A stretch of 52,215 nucleotides of DNA from Bdellovibrionales bacterium (lineage in GTDB: Bacteria; Bdellovibrionota_G; JALEGL01; JAGRMV01): NCBI GenBank assembly GCA_020434365.1, contig JAGRAX010000004.1, forward strand, positions 1 to 52,215, in the 5' to 3' direction. The position numbers and the translations under genes are program-made. Positions 1 to 8,689 of this stretch are shown in pieces (within the stretch, counting starts at the first letter, position 1; each line of letters starts with the position of its first letter). The notes beneath the pieces are model-generated. The model did no database searches and had not been told where the DNA came from. It saw only the letters and a list, made by a program, of their open reading frames with translations.

Positions 1-2835
1 GATGCCAAAGCTCATGATGTGCTTCTTTGTATTGGTACTGGAAAGTTTTTACATGAAGAAAACAGATTGAAATTTCATAGCGATCAATATTACTTTAAAT
101 CTCCTCAAGAAATGACGGAGCTTTTTTATGATGCTGCCGATGCCTTAGACAACACACTTAAAATTGCATCTCAATGTCATGTAGATTTTGATTTCAAAGA
201 TTATCACATGCCTCAGTATCAAGTTCCTGAAGGACTAACCTTGGATCAAGTGCTGCGTAAGCATTCTAAAGAAGGACTCATAGAAAGACTAAAGTTTATT
301 TTTACGCAAGACATGTCGGTGGAGGAGCAACAGGGCATTCAAAAAATGTATGATCAAAGATTGGAAGAAGAGCTTTCGATCATTACATCTATGGGTTTTG
401 CGGGATATTTTTTGATCGTAGCGGATTTTATCAACTATGCAAAAGACAGAGGAATTCCTGTAGGGCCTGGACGGGGCTCGGCAGCAGGTTCTTTGGTAGC
501 CTTTGCTATCAACATCACAGATATTGATCCCATCCCCTATAATCTTCTTTTTGAGCGTTTCCTCAATCCTGAGCGGATTTCTATGCCTGATATCGATGTG
601 GATTTTTGTCAGGATGGAAGAGACGAAGTGATTTCCTATGTATCGGAAAAATATGATGGAGACCGAAGCCTAGAGCAAACTCGTGTGGCGCAGATCTGTA
701 CCTTCGGAAAATTACAAGCCAGAGCTGCGATTCGTGATGTCGGACGGGTCATGGGCATTCCCTATGGCGAAGTCGACAAGATCGCAAAGCTGGTTCCTAC
801 AGTGTTGAACATCAGCCTAGAGGATGCATTTACCCAAGAACCGAAGTTTGATGAAATCCGAAAGCAAGAACAGCATATCGATGAAATGCTGACCATTGCC
901 AAGCGCGTGGAAGGTCTCTCGAGACACGCCTCGGTTCATGCTGCGGGGGTGGTAATTTCTGATCAGAATCCATTGGTTCATCACTTGCCGATGATGAAAG
1001 GGCAAAATGATGAGATTGTAACCCAATGGGATATGAAAGCCGTCGAAAAAGTCGGCTTGGTCAAGTTTGATTTTTTGGGATTAAAAACACTCACCCTGTT
1101 GGCCAAGGCATGTCAGCTTATCAAAGAAAGTCAAGGCGTCGATGTAGACATCTTGCACTTGCCTATGAAAGACGAAAAGGTTTTTGATCTTTTGAGTCGA
1201 GGGGAAACTCAAGGAGTGTTTCAGCTGGAGTCCTCGGGCATGAGGGATCTCGTGGTTCGTCTTCGTCCGAACTGTTTTGAAGACATCGTTGCCTTGGTGG
1301 CCCTGTATCGGCCCGGTCCATTGGGCTCAGGTATGGTCGATGATTTTATCAGTCGAAAACATGGTCGGACTCAAATTCAATATGATTTACCTCAGCTTGA
1401 AGACATTCTCAAAGAAACCTACGGAGTTATTTTGTATCAAGAGCAGGTCATGCAAATTGCATCGAAACTTGCGAGCTATTCACTGGGTGAAGCGGATTTG
1501 CTTCGAAGAGCCATGGGGAAAAAAATCAAAGAAGAGATGGATCAACAACAAGAACGATTTCTTCAAGGGGCTGAAAAAAATCAAATTCCCAAAAACAAAG
1601 CAGAAAAGATTTTTGATTTGATGGCCAAGTTTGCAGGGTATGGATTTAACAAATCACACTCTGCAGCCTATGCTATGATTTCTTATCAAACAGCCTATCT
1701 CAAAACCCACTTTCCTGTAGAGTTTATGGCTGCATGTTTCTCAATTGATCGAAACAACACCGATCGAGTGGTTTCTCATTTGAATGACTGTCGAAGTAAA
1801 AAAATTGAAGTCTTGCATCCTGATATCAATGAAAGTGATTTAGATTTTAGAGTCGAGAAAGAAAGTATACGTTTTGGTTTGGCGGCAATTAAAAATGTGG
1901 GTGAGAATGCAATTGTTTCGATTGTAGACGCTCGAAAGAAAGAAGGGAAATTCAAAAGTCTTTTGGATCTTTGTTCTAGAGTTGAACTCAGACAGGTCAA
2001 TAAAAAAGTGCTAGAGGCCTTGGTCAAGTCAGGTACCTTGGATGGACTTCACGGAAATCGAGCGCAGTTATTTGCAAATGTGCCTAAAGCATTAGAAATG
2101 GCCTCAAGAACTCAAAAAGATAGAGCAGTGGGCCAAGATAGTCTCTTCGGATTGAGTCAAGACGTCGAATTTGCTTATGATGATTGTGAAGAATGGGAAG
2201 ATGCTGAAAAACTTTCATATGAAAAAGACTCCGTGGGTTTTTACATTTCCGGTCACCCTCTTCTCAAATACGAAATGATTCTGAATCAGTATACCAATGC
2301 CAATACAGCAAACATCATGGAGTTAAAAAACCAATCGATTGTAAAAATTGGAGGGAGTATAGCTTCAATCAAAGAAATCACTACCAAAAAAGGTGATCGC
2401 ATGGCCTTTGCGAGCCTCGAAGATTTGCATGGGAGTGTCGAGCTCGTTGTTTTCCCAAAGGTGTATCAAGAGTTTTCTCAATGGTTAAAATCTGATGAAG
2501 CCTTGTTTATAAAAGGAAAAGTCGATCAAGGAGAAGATCAAGCAAAAATCATTGTTGATGCAGCTACTCGTCTCAAACATGCGGCAAAGCTTTTTCAAGG
2601 CAATGTACATGTGTATTTTGATTTGAACCAAACCCAAAAAGATAGCTTTGATCGACTAAAAAATTCATTGAAAAAGTATGAAGGAGATTGTCCCATGCTT
2701 CTTCATTGTCAGGTTCCGGGCCAAACAGAAACTGTGATCTCTCTTCCTCCTGAATATCGGGTCATCCCCAGTGATGAATTGTTTCAAGAGATCACGCAAA
2801 TTTTAGGTCAAGAGACCAAAATTCAATTGCGTTAG
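1..2835 (+). CDS. dnaE: DNA polymerase III alpha subunit, 5' end cut off by window
   Basis: This is the replicative polymerase alpha subunit, which carries out DNA synthesis within the DNA polymerase III holoenzyme. The reading frame is open from base 1 (first residues DAKAHD, then VLLCI), so the N-terminal PHP part, roughly 220-230 residues judged by family length, lies outside the window. Visible motifs, counted from base 1, are GPGRGSAAGS near residue 155 and the catalytic PDIDVDF at 196-202 with the metal-binding aspartates. Further on are the RPGPLGSGMVDDFI finger region, GYGFNKSHSAAYA, helix-hairpin-helix sequence, and a C-terminal OB fold around KIGGSIASIKE. The 3' end is intact and stops 7 bp before the convergent end of the next gene. 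Identification is secure. GTG at base 19 is an internal valine, not a start. Confidence 0.97.
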   Translation, partial: DAKAHDVLLCIGTGKFLHEENRLKFHSDQYYFKSPQEMTELFYDAADALDNTLKIASQCHVDFDFKDYHMPQYQVPEGLTLDQVLRKHSKEGLIERLKFIFTQDMSVEEQQGIQKMYDQRLEEELSIITSMGFAGYFLIVADFINYAKDRGIPVGPGRGSAAGSLVAFAINITDIDPIPYNLLFERFLNPERISMPDIDVDFCQDGRDEVISYVSEKYDGDRSLEQTRVAQICTFGKLQARAAIRDVGRVMGIPYGEVDKIAKLVPTVLNISLEDAFTQEPKFDEIRKQEQHIDEMLTIAKRVEGLSRHASVHAAGVVISDQNPLVHHLPMMKGQNDEIVTQWDMKAVEKVGLVKFDFLGLKTLTLLAKACQLIKESQGVDVDILHLPMKDEKVFDLLSRGETQGVFQLESSGMRDLVVRLRPNCFEDIVALVALYRPGPLGSGMVDDFISRKHGRTQIQYDLPQLEDILKETYGVILYQEQVMQIASKLASYSLGEADLLRRAMGKKIKEEMDQQQERFLQGAEKNQIPKNKAEKIFDLMAKFAGYGFNKSHSAAYAMISYQTAYLKTHFPVEFMAACFSIDRNNTDRVVSHLNDCRSKKIEVLHPDINESDLDFRVEKESIRFGLAAIKNVGENAIVSIVDARKKEGKFKSLLDLCSRVELRQVNKKVLEALVKSGTLDGLHGNRAQLFANVPKALEMASRTQKDRAVGQDSLFGLSQDVEFAYDDCEEWEDAEKLSYEKDSVGFYISGHPLLKYEMILNQYTNANTANIMELKNQSIVKIGGSIASIKEITTKKGDRMAFASLEDLHGSVELVVFPKVYQEFSQWLKSDEALFIKGKVDQGEDQAKIIVDAATRLKHAAKLFQGNVHVYFDLNQTQKDSFDRLKNSLKKYEGDCPMLLHCQVPGQTETVISLPPEYRVIPSDELFQEITQILGQETKIQLR

Positions 2836-2842
2836 CAGAGGT

Positions 2843-3265
2843 TTATGCTTCGAATTTGAGCCCTTTTTTGTATCCACTTACAATCGGATTTTGACCACAC
2901 TCCTCAAAAATCTTTTTTCTCAATCTGTAGATACAAACGTCCAAGTGATTTGTCTTGTCTAGGGGTCTTTTGTATTGCGGCCACAAAAACAACATCAACT
3001 CTTTCCGACTGACGTGCCGATGCGTGTTTGTGCATAGAAGAAAAAGCACTTTGCTCTCTAGAGGCGTCAGCTCAATCGAAATCTCACAAAAACACAAGGT
3101 TTGAGAGATCAAATTTAAAGCAAAAGGTCCTTGGGTAAGCATCATTGAGAAATATAGAGATGTGTTTGTGTCTTTAATTTCCGTGTTATGAGCTATCGAA
3201 GACAAGGTGTCTTCTCTTTTCCCCTTGGGGTGATGTGCGTAGCGAAAAAAATAGTCGTTAAGCAT
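2843..3265 (-). CDS. Orphan OmpR/PhoB-type winged-helix DNA-binding protein
   Basis: A 140-residue protein whose C-terminal two thirds (about residues 44-140) match the effector domain of OmpR/PhoB response regulators. It has an LTPLESKVLFLLC helix, a SRKELMLFLWP segment, a recognition helix around LDVCIYRLRKKI, and a final hairpin ending in GYKKGLKFEA. No receiver domain precedes it and no histidine kinase gene is nearby, so it would act as a small free-standing DNA-binding regulator. The first about 40 residues match nothing I recognise. The start is uncertain because no good ribosome-binding site precedes 3265, and an internal ATG near residue 41 or 42 would leave just the domain. It converges with dnaE, with the ends 7 bp apart. 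Confidence 0.75.
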   Translation of the reverse strand: MLNDYFFRYAHHPKGKREDTLSSIAHNTEIKDTNTSLYFSMMLTQGPFALNLISQTLCFCEISIELTPLESKVLFLLCTNTHRHVSRKELMLFLWPQYKRPLDKTNHLDVCIYRLRKKIFEECGQNPIVSGYKKGLKFEA

Positions 3266-3683
3266 AGAGCTGTAAGTACTTCTGCAGAGGCAGTATTCAT
3301 AAAATCATTCCTTTGTGTAAAGGTTAAAAAAGGTGTTTTGTGTGAGTAAAAAAATATAGATGGGGGCTAGGCCCACCAAAGGCTTGTGCGCTCTGAAGTA
3401 GAGAAGGAGTATGAAATTTTTGATCTCATTGCTAGCCTTGTAGCAAAGATCATAGCTTCATTTCAACTAAAAAAAATGTAAGAATGTTCTCCTTTATGAG
3501 CTTTAGAAAAGTGCCTGGAGAGGATAGAGGCAAGGGAGTTTTTGGCCAAAAACTTGACGCGAGAGGTTTTTACCGAATAAACTATTTACGAAACTGATAA
3601 CAGGATCAATTCCACAATGCTTCTCTATAAATATCTAGATGGATCAGAGTGTAGAAGAGATCTTGACTTCAGAAGGAGAAAAA
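3266..3683. other. 418-bp gene-poor stretch between the wHTH gene and the cold-shock gene
   Basis: No conserved gene was found here. It holds upstream DNA for the minus-strand winged-helix gene and the promoter and leader of the plus-strand cold-shock gene. One small item stands out. A good ribosome-binding site (AAGGAG) is followed by an ATG at 3411 that opens a 10-codon frame (MKFLISLLAL, stop at 3441-3443). It resembles a truncated signal peptide or a leader peptide, but nothing shows that it is translated. Confidence 0.5.
3554..3583 (+). promoter_or_regulatory. Candidate sigma-70-type promoter for the cold-shock gene
   Basis: TTGACG at 3554-3559 and TAAACT at 3578-3583 are separated by 18 bp. 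Transcription would start near 3590, giving a leader of about 93 nt ahead of the cold-shock start codon. Long 5' leaders are common in this family. Called by eye from the consensus only. Confidence 0.45.
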
Positions 3684-3899
3684 ATGGCAAGCGGAAAAGT
3701 GAAATGGTTTAACGATTCGAAAGGATTCGGATTCATCTTGGATCGGGAAGGAAAAGATGTGTTCGTTCATTTTTCAGCCATCGAGGGAGAAGGTTATAAA
3801 ACTCTCCGAGAAGGCCAAGATGTTGAGTTTGAGTGTGTCGAAGGCCCCAAAGGCCTTCACGCTCAACGTGTCCTCAAAGAAAATTCACCAAGTAACTAA
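3684..3899 (+). CDS. Cold-shock domain protein (CspA family)
   Basis: A single cold-shock domain of 71 residues that binds single-stranded RNA and DNA and probably acts as an RNA chaperone. The RNP1 motif KGFGFI and the RNP2-type VFVHFS are both present, after the typical GKVKWFNDS opening. The start was set at 3684 because AGAAGGAG lies just ahead of this ATG and the protein then begins MASGKVKWF, as in the family. A longer frame opening at 3639 would add 15 unrelated residues. It lies 16 bp upstream of the cutA start, on the same strand. Confidence 0.93.
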   Translation: MASGKVKWFNDSKGFGFILDREGKDVFVHFSAIEGEGYKTLREGQDVEFECVEGPKGLHAQRVLKENSPSN

Positions 3900-3915
3900 A
3901 TATTGAGAGCGTTGA

Positions 3916-4242
3916 TTGAGCCCTTTTTGCGTATATCTTTGCACCTGTAAGGATATCGAAGAGGCACGCAGCATCTCTAGCATTCTTATTCGAGAAGGAC
4001 TTGCGGCCTGTGTGAATGTGCTCTCCGGTGTCGAGTCTATCTACATGTGGAAAAATGAGCTGTGTCATGATCGAGAAGTCTTGCTTCTGATCAAAAGCAG
4101 CGAGAAAAAATTTGACGAGTTACAGCGCTGCATTTTACAACATCATAGCTACGAGCTGCCCGAAATTATATCCATTCCCATTACTGGGGGCAGTCAAAGC
4201 TATTTGAAATGGCTCGATATGCATCTTCAGAATGCTTTATAA
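3916..4242 (+). CDS. cutA: Divalent-cation tolerance protein CutA
   Basis: A 108-residue protein of the CutA family, small trimeric proteins linked genetically to divalent metal tolerance. The core features are all present: the opening strand VYLCTCKDIEEA, the segment GLAACVNVLSGVESIYMWKNE, and the C-terminal HHSYELPEIISIPITGGSQSYLKWL cut here as two blocks, SYELPEIISIPI and SYLKWL. The length matches the family. The best start in frame is a TTG at 3916 with only a weak purine-rich GAGAG ahead, so the exact N-terminus is uncertain. It sits between the cold-shock gene and the phosphofructokinase gene, 15 bp before the latter. Confidence 0.9.
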   Translation: MSPFCVYLCTCKDIEEARSISSILIREGLAACVNVLSGVESIYMWKNELCHDREVLLLIKSSEKKFDELQRCILQHHSYELPEIISIPITGGSQSYLKWLDMHLQNAL

Positions 4243-4257
4243 GAAAGGTTGAAAAAA

Positions 4258-5307
4258 ATGAGTAGAGACAAAATCGGAGTTCTTACGGGAGGAGGAGACT
4301 GCCCGGGTTTAAATCCAGCCATCAGAGCTGTGGTCCGTATGGCGGATCGACATCAGATCGATGTTGTGGGTTTTAAAAAAGGTTGGGCGGGTCCGATTCA
4401 GGGCCATACGATGCCCCTTTCACTCGATCACATTGACGAAATTCTTCTCGAGGGAGGAACCATACTGGGGAGCTCTCGAACCAATCCCTACAAGGGAGAT
4501 CCTTCTCACATTCAATCGATCAAAGACAATATTAAGAAATTCAATCTACGCGCATTGGTTGCCATCGGTGGAGAAGACACCATGGGCGTGGCTCATAAAC
4601 TTTCGCAGGAAGGACTTCTGATTGTCGGAATCCCAAAGACCATTGACAATGATCTTGATGCTACGGATATGACCCTAGGTTTTCCTTCGGCAGTTCAAGT
4701 AGCTTGCGAGTCGATGGATCGGCTTCGTTCTACAGCAAGATCTCATGATCGAATCATCATTGTGGAGATTATGGGTCGTCATGCCGGCTGGCTTACGGCC
4801 TATAGTGGAATTGCGGGCGGAGCGGATGTAATTTTGGTCCCGGAATTTTCACAGAATTTGGATTTTATTTGTGAGTCCTTAGAGTCAGTCAAAAACCGAG
4901 GAAAAAACTATGCGCTCATTGCGATTGCTGAAGGCACAAAAATCATTGGGGACGACGGTAAGGAGATTCTCTCCCAATCTAAAGCACCTGTAGATGCGTT
5001 TGGACATGTGGCATTGGGAGGTATCGGAGACCTCTTACAAACGATGCTCAAAGAAAGGACCGGACGTGATGTTCGAAGTGTGGTGTTGGGTCATACTCAA
5101 AGAGGAGGAAGTCCAACAGCAATGGATCGAGTTTTATCGACTGCCCTTGGCGTAGAAGCGGTCAAATGTATTGTTGAAAAAGATTATGGAAAAATGGCTG
5201 CTTTGAAAGAAGGACGTATTTCTCGTGTAAGCTTGCAAGAAGGGGTGGGTCGCTTAAAGACCCTTTCTCAAGAATTTTATGACTTTTCTCAACTCTTTAG
5301 AGGATAG
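4258..5307 (+). CDS. pfkA: 6-phosphofructokinase, probably pyrophosphate-dependent
   Basis: It phosphorylates fructose 6-phosphate to the 1,6-bisphosphate in glycolysis. The 349-residue protein has the phosphate-binding GGGDCPGLN at 11-19, catalytic PKTIDNDL at 126-133 (base Asp130), MGRHAGW, and GHTQRGGSP. In ATP-dependent enzymes such as that of E. coli the donor site reads GGDGS with a glycine at position 124. Here the donor site reads GGEDT (Asp107), and a lysine (Lys127) replaces the second glycine. In this family those two changes mark use of pyrophosphate, which would make the step reversible; that is an inference from residues. The ATG at 4258 is chosen because AAGAAAGG lies 9 bp ahead; a TTG at 4249 is in frame but overlaps that site. 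Confidence 0.95.
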   Translation: MSRDKIGVLTGGGDCPGLNPAIRAVVRMADRHQIDVVGFKKGWAGPIQGHTMPLSLDHIDEILLEGGTILGSSRTNPYKGDPSHIQSIKDNIKKFNLRALVAIGGEDTMGVAHKLSQEGLLIVGIPKTIDNDLDATDMTLGFPSAVQVACESMDRLRSTARSHDRIIIVEIMGRHAGWLTAYSGIAGGADVILVPEFSQNLDFICESLESVKNRGKNYALIAIAEGTKIIGDDGKEILSQSKAPVDAFGHVALGGIGDLLQTMLKERTGRDVRSVVLGHTQRGGSPTAMDRVLSTALGVEAVKCIVEKDYGKMAALKEGRISRVSLQEGVGRLKTLSQEFYDFSQLFRG

Positions 5308-5335
5308 ATTGGGTTCTTGTCTGTTTACCCTTTGA

Positions 5336-6106
5336 TCAAAAACTTTGATGAAAAATGGGTCCCTGCTTGCAGACCAATGAATAGCCCTGTGTTTTTTGAT
5401 CGTGCTCAAAGTCAGTCACGCAGCTCAAGCATACCCCCATACCGCAGGCCATTCTGGCTTCGAGAGAGGCGCTGAGAGAAATTTTTTTGCTTTTGCATAG
5501 GCTTTGCACCGCATCCATCATGGCGGGAGGACCACAAGTATATACATGATCAAAGGGATGTTTCTTGAGATGCGCCTCAAAGCACTCAACAACATTTCCA
5601 GAAAAACCGCTGCTTCCGTCATCTGTTGCGTGTTGGATGTCTGCGCTTAGGCCCTCAAAATCTGCAAGTACATGGCTTTGCTCAAGGTTTTGAAAGCCAA
5701 AGAAAGTTTTTACATTTGTAAGCTCCGTAGCATAGCTTGTGAGCCAATAGAGAAAAGGTGCGATGCCAATGCCCCCAGCTACAATAGCCAAGGAGGAAGA
5801 TTTCTTGGGTGGATCAAAGGCATTGCCCAACGGTCCGAAAACAGACAGGCATGTATCAGGTTCAATTTGGCTCAGATGAAAAGTTCCTTTTCCTGCGACT
5901 GTAAAAAGAATTTCAATCCAATGTTCTGACTCAGAAATTGAATAAATTGCCATGGGCCTTCGTAAGATCTGATCAGATTTTCCGGTGCTGAGTAAAACAA
6001 AATTGCCAGGTTTTGCTTGATTGAGTGCTGTATCCAATGCAAGCCTAAAAATATGGTAGCTTCCATATTTTCTCCTGCTGATTATTTTAGCTTTGTATTC
6101 TTTCAT
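5336..6106 (-). CDS. pyrK: Dihydroorotate dehydrogenase electron-transfer subunit-like protein (PyrK)
   Basis: A 256-residue FAD and 2Fe-2S protein of the PyrK type, which passes electrons from the PyrD subunit to NAD+ in pyrimidine synthesis. The FAD-binding RRPMAIY lies at 49-55, the nucleotide-binding GGIGIAP at 111-117, CGPPAMM at 191-197, and the iron-sulfur ligands at Cys221, Cys226, Cys229 and Cys246. All expected residues are there. No pyrD is adjacent. The gene is instead last in a minus-strand run behind rimI, 12 bp away, and converges with pfkA. A related ferredoxin-reductase role is possible, but the C-terminal cysteine spacing fits PyrK best. Confidence 0.88.
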   Translation of the reverse strand: MKEYKAKIISRRKYGSYHIFRLALDTALNQAKPGNFVLLSTGKSDQILRRPMAIYSISESEHWIEILFTVAGKGTFHLSQIEPDTCLSVFGPLGNAFDPPKKSSSLAIVAGGIGIAPFLYWLTSYATELTNVKTFFGFQNLEQSHVLADFEGLSADIQHATDDGSSGFSGNVVECFEAHLKKHPFDHVYTCGPPAMMDAVQSLCKSKKISLSASLEARMACGMGVCLSCVTDFEHDQKTQGYSLVCKQGPIFHQSF

Positions 6107-6118
6107 TTGATTGCATAT

Positions 6119-6556
6119 TTAAAGTGTACACTTCATCATCCAAGCGTCTTCTCCATTATCATAGTATCCTATTCTACGACCGATTTTCTTATATCCAATT
6201 TTTTCATAGAGAGAAAAGGCTTTTTGATTGCTAATTCTGAGTTCTAAGAAACATTCGCTTGCATTGAGCTTTTTTGCTTCTTCATGAACCTTTGAAAGCA
6301 ATAAAAATCCATACCCATTTCCGTGATACTTCGGATCGATCGCAATATTAACGATTTGGGCTTCAATGGAAGCTACCTGATAAAACGCATATCCTATAAG
6401 ACTCTTTTCTAGATAAATCGCGGCATGTTTAAAATGATCCAAACTCAATAAATCAATAAAAGATTGCAAAGGCCAGGGGTCTTCATATGCGGATTTCTCA
6501 ATTTCATGTACCCTCTGTAGATCTGAAATTGCTAGAAAATCTATATGGGCTTTCAT
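6119..6556 (-). CDS. rimI: GNAT N-acetyltransferase, RimI type (ribosomal protein S18 alanine acetyltransferase)
   Basis: A 145-residue GNAT-fold acetyltransferase. RimI enzymes acetylate the N-terminal alanine of ribosomal protein S18. The layout matches RimI: an N-terminal EKSAYEDPWPLQSF, the acetyl-CoA loop in YHGNGYGFLLL, then ELRISNQKAFSLYEKIGY and a terminal GYYDNGEDAWMM. The acetyl-CoA loop lacks the usual leading arginines (YHGNG in place of R-R-x-G-x-G), a modest departure. The start overlaps the stop of the upstream gene by 4 bp, suggesting translational coupling. No tsaB or tsaD is beside it. Confidence 0.87.
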   Translation of the reverse strand: MKAHIDFLAISDLQRVHEIEKSAYEDPWPLQSFIDLLSLDHFKHAAIYLEKSLIGYAFYQVASIEAQIVNIAIDPKYHGNGYGFLLLSKVHEEAKKLNASECFLELRISNQKAFSLYEKIGYKKIGRRIGYYDNGEDAWMMKCTL

Positions 6557-7245
6557 CGCTTTGGAGGTGTTTTTTTCTGTAGAGACATACGTTGTATTCG
6601 ATTTCTTTTGATTTCATTGACCACCCATCGACGAAATTCCTCTGTTCGTGTTTCGAGCAATAAGTCGCTTCTTACCTGATCTTTTACTTTAAAAAACACC
6701 TCATTCTCATACCTGATCTCTTTATTTTTTTGATAATAATCAGAAATTTTTTGTTTGGAAATTTTAGATCGAGAAGGCAAAAACTCCAGAATGAACTTTC
6801 TATAGCGCCACTGACTTTGAAAAAAATCATAAACTCTTTCTTGTGAAATTCCCCAAGTACGTAAAAATTTATTCCACTGCTCATCTGAAAAAACTTCTTT
6901 GGCTTTTCGAAAAGCCAGATCAATTTCTGGATCTGAAAAAGGAATAAATAAATTATTTCCTTTTACATACTCTAAGGAGACTTCTTTTTCTAAAAACTCA
7001 AGGAGAACAGACTCAAAATCTTCTTCAATCCAATAATCTGGAATATAGCTGATCAGCTCACCGTCTTCGAGTTTATTGAAAGCATAAAAAAGCTGAATTT
7101 CATAAAGGTTATAAATGTTGTGATTGGTTTTTACAACAATCTGATCTCGCTCTCCAATTCCCATACATAAAGGGATCAGAGCCAAAAAGAGAAGAAAACT
7201 ACGAAGCTTTTTTCTCCCCACCCAATTCTTGGTGTTTTTCACCAT
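6553..7245 (-). CDS. Secreted protein with SurA-N-like chaperone domain, no PPIase domain
   Basis: A protein of about 230 residues with a basic N-terminus and a hydrophobic stretch SFLLFLALIPLCM, read as a Sec signal peptide. The mature part opens with DQIVVKTNHNIYNLYEIQ, which resembles the start of SurA-type periplasmic chaperones. It later shows a helical region with SDYYQKNKEIRYENEV and VRSDLLLETRTEEFRRWV, again like the closing helices of the SurA N domain. No parvulin domain follows. I therefore read it as a periplasmic chaperone-like protein of unknown client. The start is unclear: ATG at 7245 overlaps spoVR by 47 bp and ATG at 7272 by 74 bp, and neither has a strong ribosome-binding site. 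Confidence 0.65.
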   Translation of the reverse strand: MVKNTKNWVGRKKLRSFLLFLALIPLCMGIGERDQIVVKTNHNIYNLYEIQLFYAFNKLEDGELISYIPDYWIEEDFESVLLEFLEKEVSLEYVKGNNLFIPFSDPEIDLAFRKAKEVFSDEQWNKFLRTWGISQERVYDFFQSQWRYRKFILEFLPSRSKISKQKISDYYQKNKEIRYENEVFFKVKDQVRSDLLLETRTEEFRRWVVNEIKRNRIQRMSLQKKTPPKR

Positions 7246-8689
7246 CAAAACGTAAAATCTTTTCTTTTTCATCCAGTTTGGTGAGCAAATTAACAGGTCT
7301 TTTCCATATTTGAAATAAGTTTTTTAAGGTATCTTGAGCCCAGGGAATCTTGAGATCTATGCCTTCATGTCGATGCGACAGTAGAAGCTCAGATCGATTT
7401 TCAAAGTTGCTATCGACAACAAAAATAAAAGGTTGACCTCGATTGGTCAAAGCATCTAGAACTTTCTTTTTTACAATGTTAAATGCTTTTGAATAAATTT
7501 CGTATTGTGTGGTCTTGGGGTTGTATTCAAAAGCAAAAATTTTGTGCTTGAGACAAAATTCTTCAGTGAAAAACTCATCAATAAACATCACATCATTATA
7601 AACTTTTCTGACTTCAAAAATTTTTTGTTTTCCCAATCCAGCATTTGTATTCCAATTTTTCTTTTCTACAAGGTCTGTGCATTGGTTATAGTCACTTCCA
7701 AACTTACCTTTGTTCCAACGATCTTCAATGTCTCTAAAAAGCTCGATTCCGATTTTGTAAGGATTGAGTTGCCCTGGGCTCATGGCCAAAGTTCCTGAAT
7801 GATGGTCGGCATAATCGATAAGCTCAGATGCGGTCAAAATATTTCTCGTCATCATCGTAGAGTGCCAGTAGCTTGCCCAACCTTCGTTCATGATTTTTGT
7901 TTGTCCTTGAGGCGCAAAATAATAGGCTTCTTTGCGAACAATAGAGAGAATGTCTCTTTGCCATTGCTCCATTGGCGCATGTTCGATAAGAAAAAGAAGT
8001 ACATCTTTTACGGGAGAAGGCGGATAAGTTTTCTTTTGCTTGGCTTTTTCCTCTAGTTTTCTTTTTTGATCCTCAAGAAACTCTGGAGGATTAATATACT
8101 TGTCCATATAATCTTTGCTTTTGAGTTTTTTTACTTCGCCTGTTGTGAGCTGCGCATCAACTTCGGAGTGGCCGGGGCGTTTGATAAAAACAGAATGAGG
8201 ATCAATTAAATTTTCGATGGACAAACAGATATCTAAAAATTTTTCTATTTCTTCATACCCATGTCGATCAATATAGCGATGAATGCGTGTGGCGTGGTTG
8301 GCCATTTGATCCATCATTTTTCTGTTGGTTTTAGAAAACCAATGATTGTTCTTAAAAAAATCACAATGGCCATAGACGTGCGCCATCACAAGCTTTTGAT
8401 CAACCATAGGATTAGATTTAAGTAGGTAGGCATAACAAGGATCATTGTTGATGACCATTTCGTAAATTTTCGATAGACCATACTCATAGCCCTTAGAAAG
8501 TTGGTCATACTCCATTCCAAAAGACCAATGAGGGTAACGAGTAGGAAAACCTCCAAAAGCTGCTACTTGGTTGAGCTCATCAAATTCTAAGACTTCAAAA
8601 ATGGTTTGAAAAAAATCCAATCCATAGTCTCCTGCTAGACGTTCAATATTTTCCTTTGCTTTTGCAAGTTCAATGGTCAGGTTGGCCAT
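7199..8689 (-). CDS. spoVR: SpoVR/YcgB family protein
   Basis: A 496-residue protein of the SpoVR family, cytoplasmic proteins of unknown biochemistry that travel with prkA and yeaH; in Bacillus SpoVR affects spore cortex formation. Typical blocks are WSFGMEYDQLSKGYEYGLSK cut at WSFGMEYDQ and YEYGLSK, NNDPCYAYLL, VMAHVYGHCDFFKNN and NEGWASYWHSTMM. The length matches the family. Its ATG overlaps the stop of the upstream yeaH gene (TAATG) and is preceded by GGAAGGG, so the two are probably translated together. No endospore genes were seen here, so a general stress role, as proposed for the E. coli genes, is more likely than sporulation. Confidence 0.93.
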   Translation of the reverse strand: MANLTIELAKAKENIERLAGDYGLDFFQTIFEVLEFDELNQVAAFGGFPTRYPHWSFGMEYDQLSKGYEYGLSKIYEMVINNDPCYAYLLKSNPMVDQKLVMAHVYGHCDFFKNNHWFSKTNRKMMDQMANHATRIHRYIDRHGYEEIEKFLDICLSIENLIDPHSVFIKRPGHSEVDAQLTTGEVKKLKSKDYMDKYINPPEFLEDQKRKLEEKAKQKKTYPPSPVKDVLLFLIEHAPMEQWQRDILSIVRKEAYYFAPQGQTKIMNEGWASYWHSTMMTRNILTASELIDYADHHSGTLAMSPGQLNPYKIGIELFRDIEDRWNKGKFGSDYNQCTDLVEKKNWNTNAGLGKQKIFEVRKVYNDVMFIDEFFTEEFCLKHKIFAFEYNPKTTQYEIYSKAFNIVKKKVLDALTNRGQPFIFVVDSNFENRSELLLSHRHEGIDLKIPWAQDTLKNLFQIWKRPVNLLTKLDEKEKILRFDGEKHQELGGEKKAS

